Below are positions 9,878 through 20,873 of a stretch of 64,000 nucleotides of DNA, in pieces. Each line of letters starts with the position of its first letter. Position 1 is the first letter of the stretch. Position numbers and translations under genes: made by a program. The DNA is taken from the NCBI GenBank assembly GCA_963575645.1, contig OY754472.1, forward strand, positions 1,798,001 through 1,862,000. The letters run 5' to 3'. Source of the DNA: Xanthostigma xanthostigma (taxonomy: Eukaryota > Arthropoda > Insecta > Raphidioptera > Raphidiidae). The notes under the pieces were generated by a model, which ran no database searches, had not been told where the DNA came from, and was given only the letters and a program-made list of their open reading frames with translations.

Positions 9878-11177
9878 ATTACCTAGTATTAATAAATTAA
9901 TGTACGAATACTATTTTTTGAAACAGCCTGTGTATGAACGTATGTTTCGTGGAACGTAATTATTCGGTTTGTCAATAATCGATCGTTGACTATATTGGTG
10001 ATCTTTTTATATATTATTTGTTGTTAATCCACAAATTTTACATGCATATTTAATGAACCAATATCCTCTCTATTTAAAAAACAAAGTTATTAAAACATTT
10101 CTATTATTGATGAAAAAGTTTAATCCGATGTTTTTAATATTATACACATAAATATTGTAATGTTGACATTCGGATTGCTAAAAAAAAAACAATAGAATGG
10201 CTATCCTAAATCAAAATGAATGCCATACACTACGGATGTTACTTATTAAATATTCATATCATGAAAAAAATACGTGTTCATTAAAAAACTGCAAATTTTA
10301 ATCGTGTATTTATATTACAAATCAAATTATGCAATAGTTGTACAATTTAGTTTTAATACACGGGTCACCCTGAAATATTTCTTTTTGAATTTATCCACAT
10401 AACACCTACTTCACAGTACCTTTTGTATTTTTTGTTCAGTCGCGAAACGTTTGGCCGAATTGGGCATCAATTCCGTGTAATTAAAAACTACTTTACTACT
10501 ACTAAGATAGTTGCTTGTGTGATAAATATATTCTTATGTTTAAATTAACCGCCAATCGGAAGCGGACGTTACCGGTGCTGCTGCCAGCACAAAAGAATTG
10601 GAACTAAGGCAATATGTGCTCTGTCATGTGCCTGTGTGTTCGACAATTAAATAAAATAAATCAATTATTTTGTTACTCATGCGGGAAAAGTGGTATCTTT
10701 ACGCATGCTGTTACGGTTGAAAAGTAGCTATTTTCATTTGCGTGCGGAAATTTTATTTGTCGCACTGAATTATTAATAGCCGCACGCAAATTCAGAGAAA
10801 AAAACAAAATAATAACGGTGTTAATGTCAACGAAACAAACTGTCATTTGAAGCAGATTTGAGGTTAAAATCGATTATGGACTTTTATTCTTGACAATTTT
10901 AACAATTTTAACTGAATTTTCAACTTTTTAATGATTTAATTTTAATTTTTATTACTTCTAATTTCTTTTTTTAATTCGTAATAAAATTTTAATTTAATTT
11001 AATTCGTAATAAAAAATAGTATGTGCAACTCGTGCGGCATTGTCGCACTAGTTGCACAATATACTATTATTAAACTGTGCAAGTGTTCATGTTTTGGTCA
11101 ATCTTGATACCCAAGTTCTGTAAATGTACAAAGTTTATTTGTGAATGGGGGCCGCGAGGGGTATGGCAAATCAACAA
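9878..11177. other. 1.3 kb without recognised gene
   Basis: The stretch is AT-rich. A short part near 10870-10990 ('tcgattatggacttttattc') matches the interior of the TTAA MITE family (4856, 31414), so a fragment of that family is present. The segment 10545-10625 is locally GC-richer ('ggaagcggacgttaccggtg') but has no clear splice borders. Nothing else was recognised. Confidence 0.5.
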
Positions 11178-11308
11178 GAAATGAATTGCTAAGTACTATT
11201 AATACGTTAGTCTATCGTTTACAGAGGTACAGGCAAGTAGTAGTCTCAGTTATGATCCATGAGTGAAAAACGTCTTTCTCTGATAGAGGTTTCTGTTTCG
11301 CACTTATA

Positions 11309-12018
11309 CAGGGTGTCCCATTAAGAATGGGACATAGAACAACCGCAGATTCTCCAATTCAAAATAAAACGATTAATCGAAATGTGCTTAGATAAAATGT
11401 TACTCGCTTTACCAGTGGCGTACGGCAGGAGTAAGTAATGCTTGTACCCCTTCTAAATGTTACGCCGCTGTCTAAATTTTAATTTTGACTATAATTTTAA
11501 TTTTTTTGATATTTTCTAAGTCAATAATGTACACTTGTTAGTTTGTTGTAAAGTCATTGGTTTTCGAGATATTCGCAGTTAAAGATAGATAGACATATAC
11601 TTTTTATATGTATTATTATTAATAATATTCATTTTTACAATTTAGTCTTAAAAAAACTGCGAATATCTCGAAAACCAATGACTTTACAACAAACTAACAA
11701 GTGTACATTATTGACTTAGAAAATATCAAAAAAATTAAGCATTACTTACTCCTGCCGTACGCCACTGGTAGAGCGTACTGAACTAATTTTTTTATTGTTA
11801 GGTGCATTTTATGATATTTAACAAGTGTGCCGATTTGAGTAAAATTATACGATGTATTAAAAAAATTATGGACATTAATAATTTTTCAGTTTTCAACTTC
11901 AACACCCTGTATTTCAGAAACGAGTAACATTTTATCTAAGCATATTTCGCTTAATCGTTTTATTTTGAATTGGAGAATCTGCGGTTGTTCTATGTCCCAT
12001 TCTTAATGGGACACCCTG
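11309..12018. mobile_element. MITE with 100-bp inverted repeats and TA duplication
   Basis: The ends are CAGGGTGTCCCATTAAGAAT and its exact inverse, flanked by TA (11307-11308, 12019-12020). The arms extend about 100 bp to 'gtaacattttatctaagca' on the right side. TA duplication and CAGGGTG ends fit the Tc1/mariner group. It inserted into element H and was itself invaded. Confidence 0.88.
11412..11768. mobile_element. Inner MITE with CCAGTGGCGTACGGCAGGAG ends
   Basis: The inverted ends CCAGTGGCGTACGGCAGGAG...CTCCTGCCGTACGCCACTGG are flanked by TA (11410-11411, 11769-11770). A second pair of arms of about 80 bp inside ('gaatatctcgaaaaccaatg' and its inverse) makes the whole element a fold-back. 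It is nested in the MITE at 11309-12018. Confidence 0.85.
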
Positions 12019-12392
12019 TATAGACTTATAGACGGTACCTGGCTCTCACTTAGAGAGTTTTCTCGCTTACCCAGTTCTCTCACTCAGATTTGATTCTAAT
12101 TGAATAAGTAGAATAAGAATTGAGATGAACTGACTCACTGAGTAGTAAATTTATGAGTCCTTTCAATCTGTGCATTATTTTGTCACCAAAGTAATTCTGT
12201 GTTATATATAAACGCGTTGGAAATGCATTAAAGCTATTACAACACACACAACGACAGTACAGTTGAGGGGATGAGAAATATCAGACACTAGACAGTGTGT
12301 TGCTTGCTTGTACCTACACATGTATTGTATGTTCATCAAGTCCTCGATAAAAACCGGAAAGGATGCGTCGAAAAAACACTTTTTTGAAGCTA

Positions 12393-12843
12393 CAGTGTAA
12401 ACTCCGTTTAACGTGACTCGATATAACGACAAACTCCTAAAAACGTCGAAATCACTTAACTCCAGTTTATTTACCTTGTTGCTCATACAGATACACTCTA
12501 CACCCACTCTAAATAACGACAACAATACGTCATCATTATGCAATAAACAGTACTTGTTTGTTATTTTGTTGCTTTGTTGTCGGCATCATGCGTACCGTAG
12601 ATTCTAAGAAATTCGTTCTTTGGTTTGTTGGCATTATCTTTCAGCTACGCATCGATAAGTTATCATATTCTTAGTTGCCCACAAACTTGCAAACTGCGAA
12701 CATGGCGAGTAAAAGACAATATTTGTGTATATATTGACGAAAAAGTTTTATTAATACGCGCAATAGAGGCGGGAGAAAAGATAAGTGATGTTGGAAGACG
12801 TTTTGGAGTAAAAAAAATATTAATTAGCCGTTTTCCCACGTAA
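12393..12843 (+). mobile_element. Tigger/pogo element, copy 2, 5' part
   Basis: It starts CAGTGTAAACTCCG preceded by TA, then has the subterminal 'cgatataacgacaaactcc' that also occurs at 59945. The 5' region and the start of the transposase follow. The copy is cut at about 12845 by a retrotransposon in the opposite direction. ORFs 12202-12543 and 12413-12607 are chance. Confidence 0.85.
12702..12843 (+). pseudogene. Tigger-type transposase, N-terminal DNA-binding remnant
   Basis: An ATG at 12702 begins MASKRQ. After a frameshift the downstream frame reads LIRAIEAGEKISDVGRRFG, a helix-turn-helix of the CENP-B/pipsqueak type that binds the element ends in pogo/Tigger transposases. The copy at 60232-60357 has the same block with its own frameshift and a better recognition helix. 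The catalytic domain is missing because of the retroelement that follows. It is dead. Confidence 0.75.
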
Positions 12844-12844
12844 A

Positions 12845-13740
12845 ATAGTATTTATTTATTTATTTTATTTGTAAATCTGGCAGGCTAACAGACAATCTGT
12901 GTCCAGTAACAAGCCTGCTCTCAATATTATACAATAATTATTATACATTTGCAGCACTGTTACAAACTATATATCTATATAAAAGAAAGAAAAAAAAGCA
13001 ATAAAATAAGAAACATAATTGAATAATATAGAACTTAAAGAATCGAAAAGATATAATTTTCACTTCAAAAAAACAGAAATTTGTCTTTTAAAATTTTTTA
13101 GAGTATCCCCAAAAATATCAATATCCGTTCTATTGTTGATATCGTTGAAAATGTACGCCATTCTGAAAAGCGGAGAGTTAAAGGCATAATTGGTCGTGAC
13201 TGAGGACAAATAAAATAGATCTCTATTCCTAGTGTGGTAGATTGAAGCAGATAAATAAAATTTCGCTAGTAAGTCGGGTGAATTAATTGTACCGTTTATA
13301 ATTTTATGTAGACAACACATATCAGAAATTTTCCTTCTAACTTCAAGAGTTTGTAGTTTCATTAAATATAGTCTACTTTCGTATGTTAATTGTAAATTGA
13401 ATTTCCAATTGACAGTTCTTAGAAATCTTTTTTGGATAGATTCAATGCGACTTATTTTGTTAAAATAATATGGGCTCCATACAACAGACGCATATTCAAG
13501 CTGTGATCTTACCAGTGAGCAATATAATGTTTTCATTACGGGTATACTGTGGAATGGTTTAGCTATTCTCATAATGAAACCCAACATCTGATTCGCTTTG
13601 GACACTATTTTATTTATATGATTTCCAAATTCCAACTGATTGTCGATAAGTATTCCCAAATCTTTAATATTTTGCTCTGACAGAAGGTTATTGTTTAAAT
13701 GGTAGTCATATGAAACTTTAGTTAAATAATGTTCAGCTCA
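12845..13740 (-). mobile_element. 5'-truncated jockey-type non-LTR retrotransposon
   Basis: In minus orientation the 3' tail is a TAAA-type repeat (12848-12870), preceded by a 190-bp 3' untranslated region and the C-terminal part of ORF2 (13060-13740). Truncation at about 13740 is within the reverse transcriptase. It interrupts the Tigger copy at its left edge. The target duplication could not be fixed. Confidence 0.85.
13060..13737 (-). pseudogene. Reverse transcriptase ORF2, C-terminal fragment
   Basis: The frame is open from just inside a TGA at 13738-13740 down to the stop at 13060. It reads YHLNNNLLSEQNIKDLGILI near its start, the KDLGIxxD block that follows the catalytic YADD box in jockey/R1-type enzymes, and later YCSLVRSQLEYASVVWSP (13450-13520), typical of the thumb region. 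The palm with motifs A to C is lost through 5' truncation, so no activity is possible. The element is unrelated in detail to the one at 5184, so two lineages are present. The first ATG-like start is a TTG inside the domain and has no meaning. Confidence 0.85.
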
Positions 13741-14340
13741 GCCATCTACGATCCATACTTTCTAGGATATTTGACCAATCCTTAGTAGTTTGGTACCTAA
13801 ACACGACTGGTACCTAAGCGACCGGAGGGGTAGGTAACAGGGTAACAGGACAGTGCTCGGTCCCAGGAGTGATCCTCGTGACGACAGCACGAGACTAATC
13901 ACATTATCTGTCTCGTGAAACACGCCGACACGTAACACACAGGAAACAACTATTTCGATTGTGCACTTCTCGTCTTTTCCTGGACTCCTGGTACTGATTC
14001 AGCTTTGCTTGCTATATTATCGGCGAAAAAAATAGCTGGATTGTACAGAATACGGCCGTTTTTTCTATGCCATTTACGAGCACGGGTTGCCAACGGTGTA
14101 TCAACAGCACTATTTCTCTTTTTTACAAGCTTTTATTTAGTCTGTCTGGCTGTCTGTAATCAAATCTTGCAAGTTAAATTTGACCCACTTCCCGTTATCC
14201 GATTGAGCTGAAATTTTGCATGGGTATGTAGTTCCGATGACAATACAATATTATAATGACTAACTGGCCGGTCCGGCTTTTGTCCGGATGTAAACCGCAC
14301 TTTTAATAAAGCACACTAAAAACGTAAAAATATAAGAAAG
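13741..14340. other. Stretch without recognised gene
   Basis: The part to about 14000 is GC-richer than its surroundings ('cgaccggaggggtagg', 'gtgatcctcgtgacgacag') but has no clear exon. After 14100 there is a repeat-like phrase ('ttgagctgaaattttgcat', 'ctggccggtccggcttttg'). The small ORF 14005-14211 is not convincing. Confidence 0.4.
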
Positions 14341-14630
14341 AATTTTTTTTTTTCAAAAAAACAAGCTTTAATTAGTTATTATTAAAAATGAATTAAAACG
14401 TTAAAATATTTTTTTACAATTAGAAATAAGTCGTACTTAGCAGTCTCAAATTTTCAAATAAAAGCGTGTAACAAAAGAGAACAAAAAGACGGTGTAACAC
14501 GCTTTTATTTGAAAACTTGAGACTGTGATAAATACGTATAAAACGACTTATTTCTAATCGGACTAAAATTATTTTTAACTTTTTAGTTCATTTTTATTAA
14601 CAACTAATAAAAGCTTTTTTTTTTAATTTC
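14341..14630. repeat. Fold-back palindrome
   Basis: The left arm includes 'tttcaaataaaagcgtgt' (14452) and the right arm 'acacgcttttatttgaaaa' (14496). Matching outer arms ('acaagctttaattagttatt' and 'aactaataaaagc') extend the inverted repeat to about 130 bp per side. It resembles the palindromes at 7209 and 28755 in layout and in the phrase 'acacgctttt'. Confidence 0.75.
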
Positions 14631-15273
14631 GTTTATTTTTTTATTTTGATATGTCAAAACGGCTTTTGCTTCCCAAACCGCGAACAGAGCACCAGTGTTG
14701 ATTGTTACCAATGTTAGGTCCCCCCCTCTCCCCTTTTTTGCGTATGGACAGCGTCATGTACTCTCATAATAAGAATTTTCTTATAATACAGGTATCTCGG
14801 TTTTCGTGCAAAGTTTTTTTTAGGAAAACACCACTGCAATAAATAATGATTATTAAGCAATTTTAACTACCGAGTAAAATTAATACATACTATCGACCTA
14901 AACAAACAAACGAGGTTTTACTGGATATTTGTTTATTCGTTCAGTAAATTCTCTGCAATTCTCTATTGTTGATTAAATACCGGCGGATTAATTTTATAAT
15001 TTTCTGCAAAGTTCATTCAGAGATCGTTGTCTCTATAAATATTTAAAAACATGAAATAACGCTAAAATAAGCCGGTTTCATAAAGCACGGTATTAAATCA
15101 GCAGCATTCAAGTAAATGTAGTTTAGCGAATGTCTCGTGCATACATACATAATAGATTCACGCACGTACAGAATGCTCAAAATTAAGGTTGTTCACTCGC
15201 GACAGTCGTAATTGTAAGTAGTCGAAAAAAATTTCTACAAAAACGGAAGAGTCAAGCCCCCCGACATTTTGAT
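14631..15273. other. AT-rich stretch, no gene seen
   Basis: No ORF of interest, no tRNA-like box and no repeat partner within the window was found. One run reads 'gtccccccctctcccctttt' near 14715. Confidence 0.4.
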
Positions 15274-15281
15274 ATAGTTTG

Positions 15282-15659
15282 TAGAGCTGTAAAAGTAACG
15301 AGAAATTGTGTACCCGTATGTATTCGTTACTTAAAGAACCAGTACCCGTTACTTTCGTATCGTTACGTTACTCGGTACTTTTCATATGACATACTTAACA
15401 GCATCAAGCAATAAGCATGTAGCTTCGCACCAAAGCGCGTCGCATATTATGTGATACGACATGAGTCATGACTTCGTACTTTATGAATAGTTATAACTAT
15501 AACACATTGTGTTCGTATAACCGTATCAATCGAGTCGATCTGACATGGATACGAAACATGCGAGTAACGAAATGAATTTGTAAGTAACGATTCGTTACTT
15601 CGAGTCAGACGATGTACCCGTTACTCAGTAACGAATACATACGGTTTGTTACAGCTCTA
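15282..15659. mobile_element. Non-autonomous hAT element with intact 8-bp duplication
   Basis: The ends are TAGAGCTGTAAAAGTAACG and the imperfect inverse GTTTGTTACAGCTCTA. The 8-bp direct repeat ATAGTTTG flanks it exactly (15274-15281 and 15660-15667). An 8-bp duplication with TAGRGCTG-type ends is diagnostic of hAT elements. The interior is rich in the motif 'gtaacg' and its inverse 'cgttac', probable subterminal transposase-binding repeats. No transposase is encoded. Confidence 0.92.
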
Positions 15660-15714
15660 ATAGTTTGTGACCGATTATCGGAGAAGAGGGTCTCAAAACA
15701 ATTGATAATTTCCA

Positions 15715-16140
15715 TATATTTAATAATTTACTATATATGAATCATTGTCTATCATACTCAATGTGCGGTGAGTGAAGGCAGCAAAGCGTATCGAAAGTAT
15801 ATCTGCGTCTCTTTCTTCGATATAATTCCGATTTCTCCGATGATAGGATTGGTTGATGTACTTGCATTCAATCTGAATAAATTTTTTTTTGTCTTTTTCT
15901 ATGACGTTAACATGGGCGTACCCAGCTTTTGACCCAGGAGGGGGCTAATTAGAAACTTCTAAAGCCGGGTTCCCCGTGCTTGTTTTGCCCTCCTGGATAC
16001 GCCAGTGCCTACGGCGTAAAAAAAGACAGATGTATATTGTATTGAAAACAAAGAAATAAAAATTTATTATTATTATTTGCACCTTAATGGTTCCATTGCG
16101 ATTTTATTCCTATGCTCAGTATAGAATAAAAGTATATACG
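15715..16140 (+). repeat. Dispersed repeat M, copy 1
   Basis: It matches 39056-39465 in reverse orientation, from 'aatgtgcggtgagtgaaggc' to 'cctatgctcagtatagaata'. It contains an internal inverted pair, 'gggcgtacccagcttttg' and 'ccctcctggatacgccagtg', that looks like a small MITE inside the repeat. No coding potential is visible. Confidence 0.75.
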
Positions 16141-16496
16141 ATAATTTCAAAGACAAACGCTTAGCAATGGTGCAGACTTAACTTTGAACGCCTGGTATAT
16201 ATGTAAATAGAAATGTATGTATGTATGTGCGTAGTACATAATATACAAATTATTAAATTAGTGCTGCCAGTAGATGCTTTGAGGTAAATCGTGTCAGACT
16301 ACAGCTTTACTGATTATTAATTATGTTTACTAATGCTCCAGTATTTGTACCTAATTGCAATTCACAACATACCTACATTACCTATAGATGCAATTGGCCA
16401 GTGACGTACGTGAACCAAATATAACGGGGCGCTGTTTAAAATTTGATTCTAGTCTAACAATATTTCGCTAGCAAAAATACACTTCGACGGCTATAT

Positions 16497-16615
16497 ATCG
16501 TGCTTGTTTGTCTGCTTATTTTTTGCACGAACCAATCAGGAAACAGTATTTTGTCTTGTGACATGAACAAACGCCCACAAACAAACACAGCGTCATAATG
16601 TGTGTTCTATTCAGA
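16497..16615 (+). repeat. Dispersed repeat K fragment
   Basis: 'aaccaatcaggaaacagta', 'aacgcccacaaacaaacac' and 'agcgtc' match 58220-58310 and, in part, 57290. It is a piece of a repeat family with copies at 26218 (minus), 33890 (minus), 57145 and 58086. Confidence 0.65.
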
Positions 16616-16639
16616 GACAATAAACCATATATTTAATAT

Positions 16640-16760
16640 TTAGATGAGTTTAGTTACAGTTAGTAATTATTATAATATATTATAGAGTAGCTACTGTTTG
16701 CTACAATTGTTAAGAAACACCCATTGTTACATTGTTTTTCTATGTTGATAGCGTAATAAT
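16640..16760 (-). repeat. Dispersed repeat N fragment
   Basis: It shares 'ttagatgagtttagttaca' with 62672 and 'ctactgtttgctacaattg' in reverse with 62950-62990, where 'gggtgtttcttaacaattg' occurs. The two ends lie close together here and about 300 bp apart in the 62.7 kb copy. Confidence 0.55.
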
Positions 16761-17317
16761 GTGTGATAAATCTTTTATAAAAGCCAATTCTGCTAATATA
16801 CTTACTGTAGATATTATTTATGATCACAGATTTTCTAAAAAATTATACATTTTCGGTTCAATTCAGCTGCGGTTCGAGATGCGAAAGCATCAATGGAAGT
16901 TTTTTTTTCACAAAATAATAATGTGACTGTAATTTATGAGAAACTAAATATTTTTCATTAAATATAACTAATTAATTTATTATTTATTATTATAATAATA
17001 TAAATTAACATTATGACGTCACATTATGTTCGGGAAATGTCGGCGCGTTCTCGGAACTGGGTACAAAAATTTATTTTTAATTTGATATAACTTTTGAATT
17101 ATAACGAAAATAAAAAAAAGAAAAATACTTTTGTTATAAAACTTATATACGATCTTTCCATTTATGACAAAAAAAATTTCATTCAAAAGCCCAATTGTAA
17201 GGAAGGAAACACGGCACTGGGCGCGTTGATGTACGTACCAAACGCCTCGCAATTCTACTGTTGTAGTGTAGACTGTAGAGGTACTGATATAGTTATTAGT
17301 GCTTGCTAGATGGTACC

Positions 17318-17441
17318 AAATCTCTCTCTCTCTCTCTCTCTCCGTTACATCAGATATATCAGATTAAAACCCTCCTGTGTACGAAACAGAATATTTCATG
17401 AGAGAATGCTCTTTCTCTCCCCCTCTCTCTCTCTCTCTCTT
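17318..17441. repeat. Two CT microsatellites
   Basis: (CT)n runs lie at 17320-17341 and 17412-17441, the second interrupted by CCCC. They are simple repeats in a non-coding stretch (16761-17700) where the ORFs at 17019-17309 have no domain support. Confidence 0.85.
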
Positions 17442-17774
17442 TTTCTGCTTGCACTAGAATTTACGGGCCCCGTATACGCAAATTAAGCTATCTGTGTAAA
17501 TAAATAGACCATTTATTTATAAATGTCTACAATGATGGCAGATATAAAACGTTATGTGAGAAATTAGCAAAACTTAACGAAAAAGTCCAGCCAATTGGGC
17601 GACGGGATCAATCCAACTTCAAAAATATTGACATTTGGTGTAGTATAATAACGAAAATAAAGTTTCTGATATCCGCGCACGCGGGTAATGGCTAGTTTTA
17701 AATATAATATATATTATGTCGAAACACCTTTATACTTTTATTAAAAAAAAAATTTAAAAAAATATAATATTCGT

Positions 17775-17975
17775 TGACATGGTTACCTATACATAATATG
17801 TTCCACGTCATGTAAAAATTAATCAAAGCATGCTTAACTAATTTATTTCTGACAGATTTGCTAAAAAAAGAACAGGTGATTTTTTTATTTTCAAAATATT
17901 TCCGAAACTATAAAGTTTAGAAATAAATTCTTAACAAAACTTTCTTGAAAAAATAAATAGAATGAGAATAATATC
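17775..17975 (+). repeat. Dispersed repeat, pair of 19698-19895
   Basis: Matching phrases are 'aatatgttccacgtcatgta', 'tatttctgacagat' and 'aactttcttgaaaaaataaa'. In the second copy the sequence leads straight into repeat L (19910). Confidence 0.6.
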
Positions 17976-17993
17976 ATTATAGTATGAAAAAAA

Positions 17994-18858
17994 AATTGGT
18001 TGTCTGTAAAGTCGGTTTACGGACGATAGTTTTACGTGATAACGTATTCCGCTCGAATATCGTATTTAATAATACATAACCTAAATTTTAGTAGCTGTCA
18101 AACTATATTTTTACCGACTAATAATTTGATCAAACAAAACAAAATACATATTTTTAAGCAATTATAAAAGACATGTAAAATAATGTATATATATTATATA
18201 TTTGTTAACAAACCGTATAATTTATCTGCTGTTATGAAATGCAGATATCTCCCAAGATTTGTTTTTGATACAAAATGTAGCTGCGTTTGTGTACAAACTA
18301 TCAATTGATCAATACATTTCCATTCGTTGTGAATAATATCATATTTTATCCATAATGACGGCGATCAGTTATTTTTAACAAAATAAAATGACATTTATTA
18401 ATTATTATTAGCGCCATATTGCCATTATCGTGCGTTCAGTTATACTTTGGCTTGGATGAATCGGTAATAATTATATATGACACAAAAAATACCCGTGCAA
18501 AAACGAACAAATAACGATGTATTATCTGAAAAATTGCTTTAAAAATTCGATAATTTATGACATTTTTATTAGATATCTTGATTTTAAGTCTTAATTTCCA
18601 CGATTTATAAAACAAAGGCCATCTGTCAGATGTAGCTTTCGCTGGTACAGCCGAAAAAAATGTTGAACGCACACTACTTTCTGACGTCACGCGAGAATAG
18701 TGAGAAATGCGTACAAGCCGACGCCGATCGTGCTTCTCAATCGCTTATACTGCGCTCTCGCTTGCACGCACAGGGTCAGGCGGAACGTTACGGCGTTACA
18801 CTTTTTCGTGCGTGTAGCCGGTGTTTCATCAATTTATAAGACGTTATCACGTCAAAAA
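17994..18858 (+). mobile_element. Family A element, copy 2, divergent interior
   Basis: The 5' end (ATTGGTTGTCTGTAAAGTCG to 'gataacgtattccg') and 3' end ('cgcacagggtcaggcggaac' to 'gacgttatcacgtcaaaa') match the family, but the 700-bp interior differs. Near the 3' end 'aagccgacgccgatcgtgct' replaces the usual sequence. It is either a longer family member or two solo ends around unrelated DNA. Confidence 0.65.
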
Positions 18859-19604
18859 CAACGTTATAGCATAATATTATATCTCTTTTACCGGTCGATT
18901 GACAGATTTTTTATTGCGCAGACAGACGCCGATGACCTCATCTGTTGAGCGTCTATAATCTACTATCTGTCTCGACATATAGATACTGTCTTGTGACGTC
19001 ACGCGGAAACAATCCCCCCCGTCATATATAGATATCTCTATATCAATAATTTCAATTATAATTGTTCTACAAAAAGCGAACTCAATTCTCCACAGATTCA
19101 GTGACATATTCATGATGATGTAAACCAAATAAATTTAATAAAGAGAATAAAATAATAAGTAGGGGACTCGGCTACATTACATACAATCTGCATACGCTTA
19201 TGGTGTATAATAATTATGATGTACAAGACAGTAATATACAGTATGGTCGACTGAGTTACAAAATTGGTCTCCACGAAAAGCGGTTTTGTTTTGACGCGAT
19301 AATATATAGCCTCCATCCTGAAGATCCGTTCTAAAATATTGGTCGAAAATATTTTTGAAACTAAGGTATTAAACTTATTTACCTCTTTATAATATTAGTA
19401 TAGATGTTACGGTCTATACCCGAATTCGGTCAATAACCGAAATAAATGTGCAAATATATTACACAAACCCGATCCCTTAGTTTTAAACGGGTATTGAGTG
19501 TTATAAAATGAGCAAAATTAGTTTTGAGCATTTTCAGTTATCAAAACTAGTTCTGTCATCTTATGTTATATTGATTTGTTATTTTTTTATTTATTTTTTT
19601 ATTT
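18859..19604. other. Stretch without recognised gene
   Basis: It is AT-rich with several chance ORFs (18877-19128, 19110-19316). 'gacgccgatgacctcatctg' near 18926 echoes the repeat at 63920-63940. No gene was recognised. Confidence 0.4.
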
Positions 19605-19695
19605 TTTGTCAATATATTGGTCTGAGAAAAATTGGTCGACAATTTTATTTATTTGAAGAGTTCTATTCAGACGTTATTCAAAGATTTGAATATTT
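19605..19695 (+). mobile_element. Fold-back retroelement family D, 3' end fragment
   Basis: 'aaaaattggtcgacaatttt', 'gaagagttctattcagacg' and 'attcaaagatttg' match the 3' terminal 75 bp of the elements at 54870 and 60369. It has no inverted partner and no ribozyme motif here. It is a solo, truncated end. Confidence 0.7.
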
Positions 19696-19909
19696 GCTAT
19701 TCGTTGCCATAGTTACCTACATAATATGTTCCACGTCATGTAAACATTAATCAAAGCATGCCGAACTGTTTATTTCTGACAGATCCATAAAACAAAAAAG
19801 CGACTGATTTTTTTTTATTTTCAAAATATTTCTGAAACTATTTAGAAAAAAAATTTTTTAACGAAACTTTCTTGAAAAAATAAATAGAATAATAATCCGT
19901 TATGAAAAG

Positions 19910-20165
19910 TATACCATTATTATATAAAAAACACTTTTTTAGCATATATCTCTTCTGCGCATGCGCCGATTTTCCCCAAAAGCAATAGGGCTCTTCACAT
20001 TTGCATACCAAACATCCTCCCAAAATTTGGTTTCGATCCGCTCATCCTTTTTACCTGTATCGTGTTCACAGACAAACAGACGCACAGAGATTTTTCAAAA
20101 ATATGTTTTTTGGATTCGGGGGACCTCGAAACGGAAAAATATTGTAAAATTTTTGAAAAGTGATT
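19910..20165 (+). repeat. Dispersed repeat L, copy 2
   Basis: It matches 8138-8395. The shared landmarks are 'ctgcgcatgcgccgatttt', 'tttgcataccaaacatc' and 'ttcgggggacctc'. The ORFs at 19838-20170 are shadows. Confidence 0.65.
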
Positions 20166-20225
20166 TTTGATCTATAGAAAAGAAACGAAACGGTTGATTT
20201 ATGAGTCAAATTTGTTTATTGTAGG

Positions 20226-20269
20226 AAGACTACGTTTCGACACCTGTTTTGGTGTCTTCCTCAGGTCTT
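20226..20269 (-). ncRNA. Hammerhead-ribozyme-like motif, solitary
   Basis: Read on the minus strand, the order is helix I AAGAC, core CTGAGGA, helix II GACACC / loop AAAACA / GGTGTC, core GAAA, helix III ACGT (self-complementary), cleavage-site base A, then helix I GTCTT. All core positions of a type I hammerhead (CUGANGA and GAAA) are present. Helix I and II pair perfectly. The two-base helix III without a loop matches the minimal Penelope-type ribozymes, proposed in the literature to act as dimers. Cleavage is not shown. Confidence 0.65.
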
Positions 20270-20873
20270 TAATTAATTGACATTAATTGACCATAACATC
20301 ACAAAATCTAATTCATATTTTTTTTGATCTAAACTAGTACCATTATCCCCACTTGTGGGTTGGAATGGTAAAAATATGCTATATGCTAAAACAACAAATA
20401 ATATGATAAACGACATAAAATTATGCCAAATCTAGTATAAAATATGGCAAATTGGCAACGCTGCGTGGTAAACATGTTGCAGTACCTACATATTATTATA
20501 TTATCATTAGTATTACACATGTACCTACTACATAGTACATACATGCGTTTACTTACATATATATGAATCTATTGTGAGATAATAATTCACTAGTGAGTCG
20601 ATCCTCTTGGGGTTGTTGTAACCCTGTAATCATGTTCTTAACACCACGTTATCTCCACAGCCGACCCAATCGTCCGCCGACGTTTTGTTAGCGTCGCGAC
20701 GCGCCAAATGTTTAACAGTCGGTCAGGTCCAGTGTAACCACTGCATTCACATATGCGAACAGGGGATACGAAATACCCTAATCCTTGTAATTAGCTTTAT
20801 GTTTCTGCACGTATATATATGTATCTGAGACAATAAGGCAAAGTGGCGTAAGTGATATTTGCATTCAAATAAG
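20270..20873. other. Stretch without recognised gene
   Basis: It follows the ribozyme-like motif and may be the body of its retroelement, but no reverse transcriptase or boundary was recognised. A GC-richer island at 20650-20720 ('cgtccgccgacgttttgtta', 'gcgtcgcgacgcgcc') contains the palindrome GCGTCGCGACGC. Confidence 0.4.

Larger units (their letters stand above)
11178..12115 (+). mobile_element. pogo-like MITE H, copy 2, split by nested elements
   Basis: The outer pieces (11178-11308 and 12021-12115) match 54045-54250, for example 'gcaagtagtagtctcag' and 'gagttttctcgcttaccc'. They are separated by the mariner-type MITE at 11309-12018, which in turn holds another MITE at 11412-11768. The intact copy at 53850-54257 shows the uninterrupted order. 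Confidence 0.8.

Noticed and set aside
10441..10470. GAAACGTTTGGCC, similar to the 3' half of the ribozyme-like motif
   Set aside because: No CTGANGA core or pairing stem lies upstream within 60 bases on the same strand.
16732..17309. Small ORFs near CT microsatellites
   Set aside because: No splice borders, no domain and no repeat of the frame elsewhere; AT-rich background explains them.
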